A stretch of 64,000 bases of DNA from Solea solea. Taxonomy: Eukaryota; Chordata; Actinopteri; Pleuronectiformes; Soleidae. Shown one piece after another: positions 61,301 through 64,000 of the stretch. Within the stretch, counting starts at the first letter, position 1; each line of letters opens with the position of its first letter. Where the stretch lies: positions 970,501-1,034,500 of the forward strand of contig NC_081150.1 in assembly GCF_958295425.1 (NCBI RefSeq), in the 5' to 3' direction. A program made the translations under genes and the position numbers. Under the pieces are notes generated by a model. That model did not search any database. It was not told the DNA's origin and saw nothing but the letters and a program-made list of their open reading frames with translations.

Positions 61301-61593
61301 CCCATCGAGTGTGTGCACCACGTCCAGCTTCTTATCCTGCACCAGTTTGGTAATGATTTCAATACAGTTCCTCTCTGACAGCCTGCGGAGAGTTTGACAG
61401 TAACAGACAGTAACAGTCACAAGTGTTTTCTAACAACAGACAGGAAGAAAATTCACAACTCACAGACTTAGCCAACATTAGCCAACATTAGCTTAGCTGC
61501 TACTCGTTGCGGTTACCTTTGCACTGTGTCAGCAAACTGTGCTCTCTGGAAGTCCGCGGCAAGCCGGCGAATTTCCTCCCAGTCTGCAGCCAT
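47027..61593 (-). CDS. ufl1: UFM1-specific E3 ligase 1 (UFL1), 19 coding exons, complete, 788 aa
   Basis: UFL1 is the E3 that, with DDRGK1/UFBP1 and CDK5RAP3 at the ER membrane, transfers the ubiquitin-like UFM1 from UFC1 to targets such as ribosomal protein RPL26. Exons in transcript order: 61593-61517, 61382-61237, 60239-60211, 59720-59623, 58463-58349, 58092-57962, 57023-56965, 56874-56728, 52363-52188, 52098-51919, 51828-51702, 51168-51046, 50816-50696, 50126-49960, 49457-49327, 49235-49155, 49060-48975, 48896-48716, 47218-47027. All have GT-AG borders and sum to 2367 nt, against 794 aa in human. Hallmarks are [20 protein letters not shown] at the N-terminus (the helix that pairs with DDRGK1), [67 protein letters not shown], and [12 protein letters not shown] near the C-terminus. 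A Lys/Glu-rich, probably disordered linker spans about residues 414-460. Exon 19 has a seven-Glu run (751-757). The start has A at -3 and G at +4. Confidence 0.98.
49286..49317. repeat. (AGC)n microsatellite in UFL1 intron 15
   Basis: About ten AGC triplets between coding exons 16 (49155-49235) and 15 (49327-49457). The run ends only about 10 bp from exon 15, on its donor side in transcript sense. It is intronic, not a polyglutamine tract. Confidence 0.9.
49458..49959 (-). other. UFL1 intron 14
   Basis: Contains a reverse copy of the 'tccatagag' dispersed repeat near 49700-49725 (ttctctatggagtttggtgc). No other structure seen. Confidence 0.5.
51169..51701 (-). other. UFL1 intron 11
   Basis: Contains another reversed member of the same dispersed family (51450-51500, 'ctgggagctaaaaacactga' then 'ggactttggcacaggagagc'). 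No coding content. Confidence 0.5.
52490..52822. mobile_element. Decayed hAT MITE relative
   Basis: Internal phrases 'gacgttctcaaatgtctt', 'attgtccacaaaccac' and 'atcgatcgatcattgtagcc' are reversed counterparts of the MITE family at 1317 and 10006. Ends and duplication are lost. Confidence 0.55.
53011..53079. repeat. 23-bp tandem repeat, three copies
   Basis: Unit agacagaggcagacaggaag plus tag; the third copy has a cataca variant and lacks the last bases. Confidence 0.9.
54821..56051 (+). mobile_element. Internally deleted hAT transposon, 1231 bp, BED-finger remnant
   Basis: Ends TAGGGATGCAC and GTGCATCCCTA are perfect inverted repeats. The 8-bp duplication taaaatat is exact at 54813-54820 and 56052-56059. 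Subterminal 'atatcggtatcggt' repeats are dense at both ends. A frame at 55036-55228 encodes a BED zinc-finger piece ([14 protein letters not shown] then [14 protein letters not shown]). The final histidines are replaced, so the finger is broken. No transposase catalytic domain is present. It lies within UFL1 intron 8. Confidence 0.92.
57093..57305. mobile_element. Truncated hAT MITE copy
   Basis: Left end 'atggctgcaactattgattc', then 'caattaatcgagtagttgtt' and 'atggagcaaagaaaccagaa'. The right end is missing. In UFL1 intron 6. Confidence 0.65.
57410..57800. repeat. Dispersed repeat (gatccagtgattttgacc family), reverse copy
   Basis: 'cagtatcagtattggtcaaa' and 'atcactggatcggatat' at 57440-57476 are the reverse complement of 20255-20310. 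The far edge 'tagcatcggatcatctcatc' may be its other end. Lies in UFL1 intron 6. Confidence 0.45.
58464..59622 (-). other. UFL1 intron 4
   Basis: Contains the DNA-transposon-like element 59179-59550. The remainder is unassigned. Confidence 0.5.
59179..59550. mobile_element. Probable DNA transposon remnant (TTAGGG...CCCTAA ends)
   Basis: The left end TTAGGGGAGGGCATTTCC and the right end CATCCCATCCCTAA are imperfect inverted repeats. Subterminal 'ctattcgaatatg' and 'gcgaatatttgaat' also pair. No clean target duplication. In UFL1 intron 4. Confidence 0.6.
59721..60210 (-). other. UFL1 intron 3, with dispersed 'caaagtccatagag' repeat
   Basis: 59860-60110 contains 'caaagtccatagagaaaacc' and 'ggggacacaggagctgctgg', members of the family at 21484-22090. 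Confidence 0.5.
60240..61236 (-). other. UFL1 intron 2
   Basis: Holds an (AATAG)n run at 61083-61118, a segment at 61043-61073 matching 15052-15085, and a 'tactttattcatccacaagg' stretch resembling, in reverse, 5352-5395. No exon seen beyond those assigned. Confidence 0.5.
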
Positions 61594-61760
61594 TGTTGAA
61601 ACGTTATGTGTCAGTAGCGACGCTCGGTTGTGAGGTGTCAGTTAACCAGTCACTGCAATGAAGCGTTGGCTAAACAAGACAGCTCTCTGCTGACTTAGCC
61701 ACACGTCAACATTCAGTGACGTAGTACGGCGAGCCACAGCGGACAAACATCTATGATGAC
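61594..61760 (-). promoter_or_regulatory. Probable UFL1 promoter / 5' UTR
   Basis: Sequence immediately upstream of the UFL1 ATG with scattered CpGs and a TGACGT (61718-61723). No TATA box seen. Start site unknown; inference by position. Confidence 0.4.
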
Positions 61761-61879
61761 GGCGACACAAATTCTGCCTTACCAATAAAATGAAGAACGT
61801 CCTCAGAAAGAAATTATATTTATTCCAAATGTTATATTTTATTGGAACCGATTTGTAAACAACATTGACTGGAAATAAA

Positions 61880-62210
61880 GTTTGGATGAGTTCTTACAGA
61901 TGATGAATGAAGTGTCGTTCAAAATAATTCACATTACATGATTAAATTACAGAAGAAACATCAATACAAACTGTTCTATCTGTGAAGACCACCCAGAAAC
62001 TGTTTTGCACCTCTGTTGGTATTGCTTACACACCAAAACTTCTGCAGATTCGTCATTGACCATATTTATAAAGACTTTGTCTCATTGTTGGAGAATGTGG
62101 TATTTTGCTTTAATATAAGTCAAAGCAATGAAAATATGAACTTCATTATAAATGTATTAATTCTGTTGGCAAAATTCCACATTCATTAATGACAATTCAA
62201 CAGTAATTTT
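61880..62210 (+). mobile_element. L1/Tx1-like LINE ORF2 3'-end fragment
   Basis: With frameshifts, the plus strand reads NEVSFKIIH, then RNINTNCSICEDHPETVLHL and CWYC, then NISQSNENMNFIINVLILLA with KFHIH. This is the order seen in the C-terminal zinc-knuckle region of L1-group ORF2 (C..C....T..HLFW.C). It is broken by frame changes and stops and is not functional. Confidence 0.75.
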
Positions 62211-62759
62211 TTTTTTTTAGATTTTCTCCATGAAGTTGTACTTTGATTTCTGGCTCCAACAACAAAAATGCAGTTAAAACTGTCAACATATGGTCCTCTT
62301 TTTTTCTCTCCCTTTAATAACATATAAGCTTCCCCTGGCAAAGCTTTATTTCTCCTTGTTTGTATTTTACATGTTAATTCACTAGTACATAGATATGTTT
62401 CTGTAAGACACATCGGTATTGTAAACCCTTTTTTATTGCAATAAAGATGACTTTATTTATTTATTGACTGAAGAAAGTTCATGTCAAAATTTTACACAAC
62501 ATACGGTATAATATGTGTATATACACATTTAAATACATGTTTTTAAATTCATTTAGGCCTTTGGTCTGCCCTCACAATACATTTCCTTTGTAAGAAAATC
62601 TGCAGGGAAAGTTAAATATATTGAAAAAGTAGAAAAATCTTAAAAATTTTGAGATGGCAAACGATCCGATCATGATCATGTATTACTTGTTGAAATCAGC
62701 TGAAAAATGCCAACAGCCCTAAAAGATAAGATAAGAACCCAAAAACTATACGGAACAAG
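62211..62759. other. Unassigned AT-rich intergenic DNA
   Basis: Possibly the 3' tail of the LINE to its left. No gene seen. Confidence 0.4.
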
Positions 62760-63250
62760 TGGGTTTTCAGTTGCCTTTTAAAACTGTCCACACTGTCAGC
62801 AGATCTAATGATGGTAGGAAGAGCATTCCATAGTCTGGGGGAAATAATAAACAGGTGTGTTAGACGGACACACACCGTAGACGTTTTGATTGTTTAAACA
62901 GTTTAAACAAGTGAACATGAAGTGAAGTGTGGAAGTGAATTAGATCTGTGAGGTACGCAGGTGCCTGTCCCATGTAGGGGCCTATATGTAATGGTGAGTA
63001 TTTTGAATTGAATCCTATAATTCACAGGAAGCCAGTGTATGGAGCAGAGCAGAGGGGTGACATGGGTTAACATGTATTTGACCTAGTGAGAAGCCTAGCA
63101 GTGGCATTCTGTAAGCGGCGGAGGACAGAAGAGTGAAAAGAGTATTACAGAAGCCTATAAGGGATGAAATACAGGCATGTATAAGCATCTCCATATCTGT
63201 GCATGAGAGACCACAGGCCTCGAACGAACCACAGATGACAAGGGCCCAAG
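62760..63250 (-). mobile_element. L2/CR1-group LINE reverse-transcriptase fragment
   Basis: On the minus strand, one frame reads MEMLIHACISS then GFCNTLFT; after a frameshift, SIHWLPVNYRIQFKILTITY then RPLHG. These match the end of the RT domain in L2/CR1-type LINEs. Frameshifts and stops show decay. A separate relative is at 42603-42960. Confidence 0.8.
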
Positions 63251-64000
63251 ATTTTGACTCAGCATTCCCAACTAATTAAACATGTTATCTTTTTTATCTT
63301 GTTAATTTTTTTTCATGTATTTCATTATTATATTATTTTTACTACTATATTATGTTCTATATTGTTTTATTTCACATTTTGATTTGATATGGCTATTATC
63401 ATGTACAGATGTAGATCCTCTAAAATGTCCTTGAATTTTATTGGTTTTCTTAGCTAAATTCTGAGAGTATATTCAAGCTCTAAGATTTATTAACAAAAAG
63501 GTATTAAAAAACAGCAAACACAACAGCAAAATTGACCTCTATATGGAAGAGGATTAGAGCCGCAAGAGTTAAATAAAAAATAATAAAAAACAAAACAGAG
63601 CCAGATGTTTTTTCTCAGAATTCTGGCTTTATTTTTATTTTGTTTAAAAAAAAGGTGCTTTACAAAATATTCAGATCCACATACAGCGCAAACAAATGTA
63701 TGAATAAAATATTTTAAATGAAATTCCACATTGCTCAGTCAATATTGCACATGTATAGTATTCTGTTTTATTGTTTGACTTTCTTTAATTGTCCCTGGGT
63801 TGTATTCAGCACTTTTCTGCATGGTGGTGAGTGATTTAATGTACCTATATCGCCTCTCTGTGGACAAAAAGTGGAACAGGTGGTGGCAAGGGTGAGAAAA
63901 AAACTTCGATAATGTTTATTTTTTGTTGTGGAGAGGTAGTGAGTGTCTGCAATATAATGCCCTGGAGTGAGGGTAGAGAGCAGCCAATGATATCCTGTTC
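63251..64000. other. Unassigned AT-rich DNA at right edge
   Basis: No coding, RNA or repeat feature that I can support. Confidence 0.5.

Overview
The window is vertebrate nuclear DNA, most likely from a ray-finned (teleost) fish. It has intron-bearing genes with GT-AG splice sites, four vertebrate gene families, many hAT-type MITEs with 8-bp target duplications, several decayed LINEs and long tandem arrays. Species cannot be named from sequence alone.

Four protein-coding genes are supported. (1) The 3' part of DSE (dermatan-sulfate epimerase), + strand, two coding exons at 769-976 and 2551-4297; earlier exons lie off the left edge. (2) NDUFAF4 (mitochondrial complex I assembly factor), + strand, three exons at 8901-11168, 177 aa. 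(3) GPR63 (orphan class A GPCR), + strand, single coding exon 17820-19037, with a probable non-coding first exon ending at 13515. (4) UFL1 (the UFM1 E3 ligase), - strand, 19 coding exons between 61593 and 47027, complete, 788 aa; every intron phase closes. NDUFAF4, GPR63 and UFL1 keep the relative order and orientation I recall for human 6q16. FHL5, which lies between GPR63 and UFL1 in human, was not seen. DSE, which maps farther away on 6q in human, is the left neighbour here.

The genes do not form a pathway: DSE acts in Golgi/ER glycosaminoglycan modification, NDUFAF4 in mitochondria, GPR63 at the plasma membrane and UFL1 at the ER (UFMylation).

The most striking structure is a ~16.4-kb tandem array (about 26248-42602) of a ~38-bp unit, roughly 410 copies. 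It has several unit subtypes, higher-order duplications (a near-identical block recurs 2065 bp downstream) and five embedded copies of a ~145-bp element with an antisense tRNA-like A box and B box. A second, ~1.05-kb TAG-rich array (7714-8766) ends about 135 bp before the NDUFAF4 start codon. The other gaps hold hAT elements (one nested inside another), LINE fragments from at least three clades, microsatellites and unassigned DNA. I saw no CRISPR array, bacterial operon, ribosomal RNA or clear functional tRNA gene. The best candidates for something not previously described are the composite satellite and its captured tRNA-like element.
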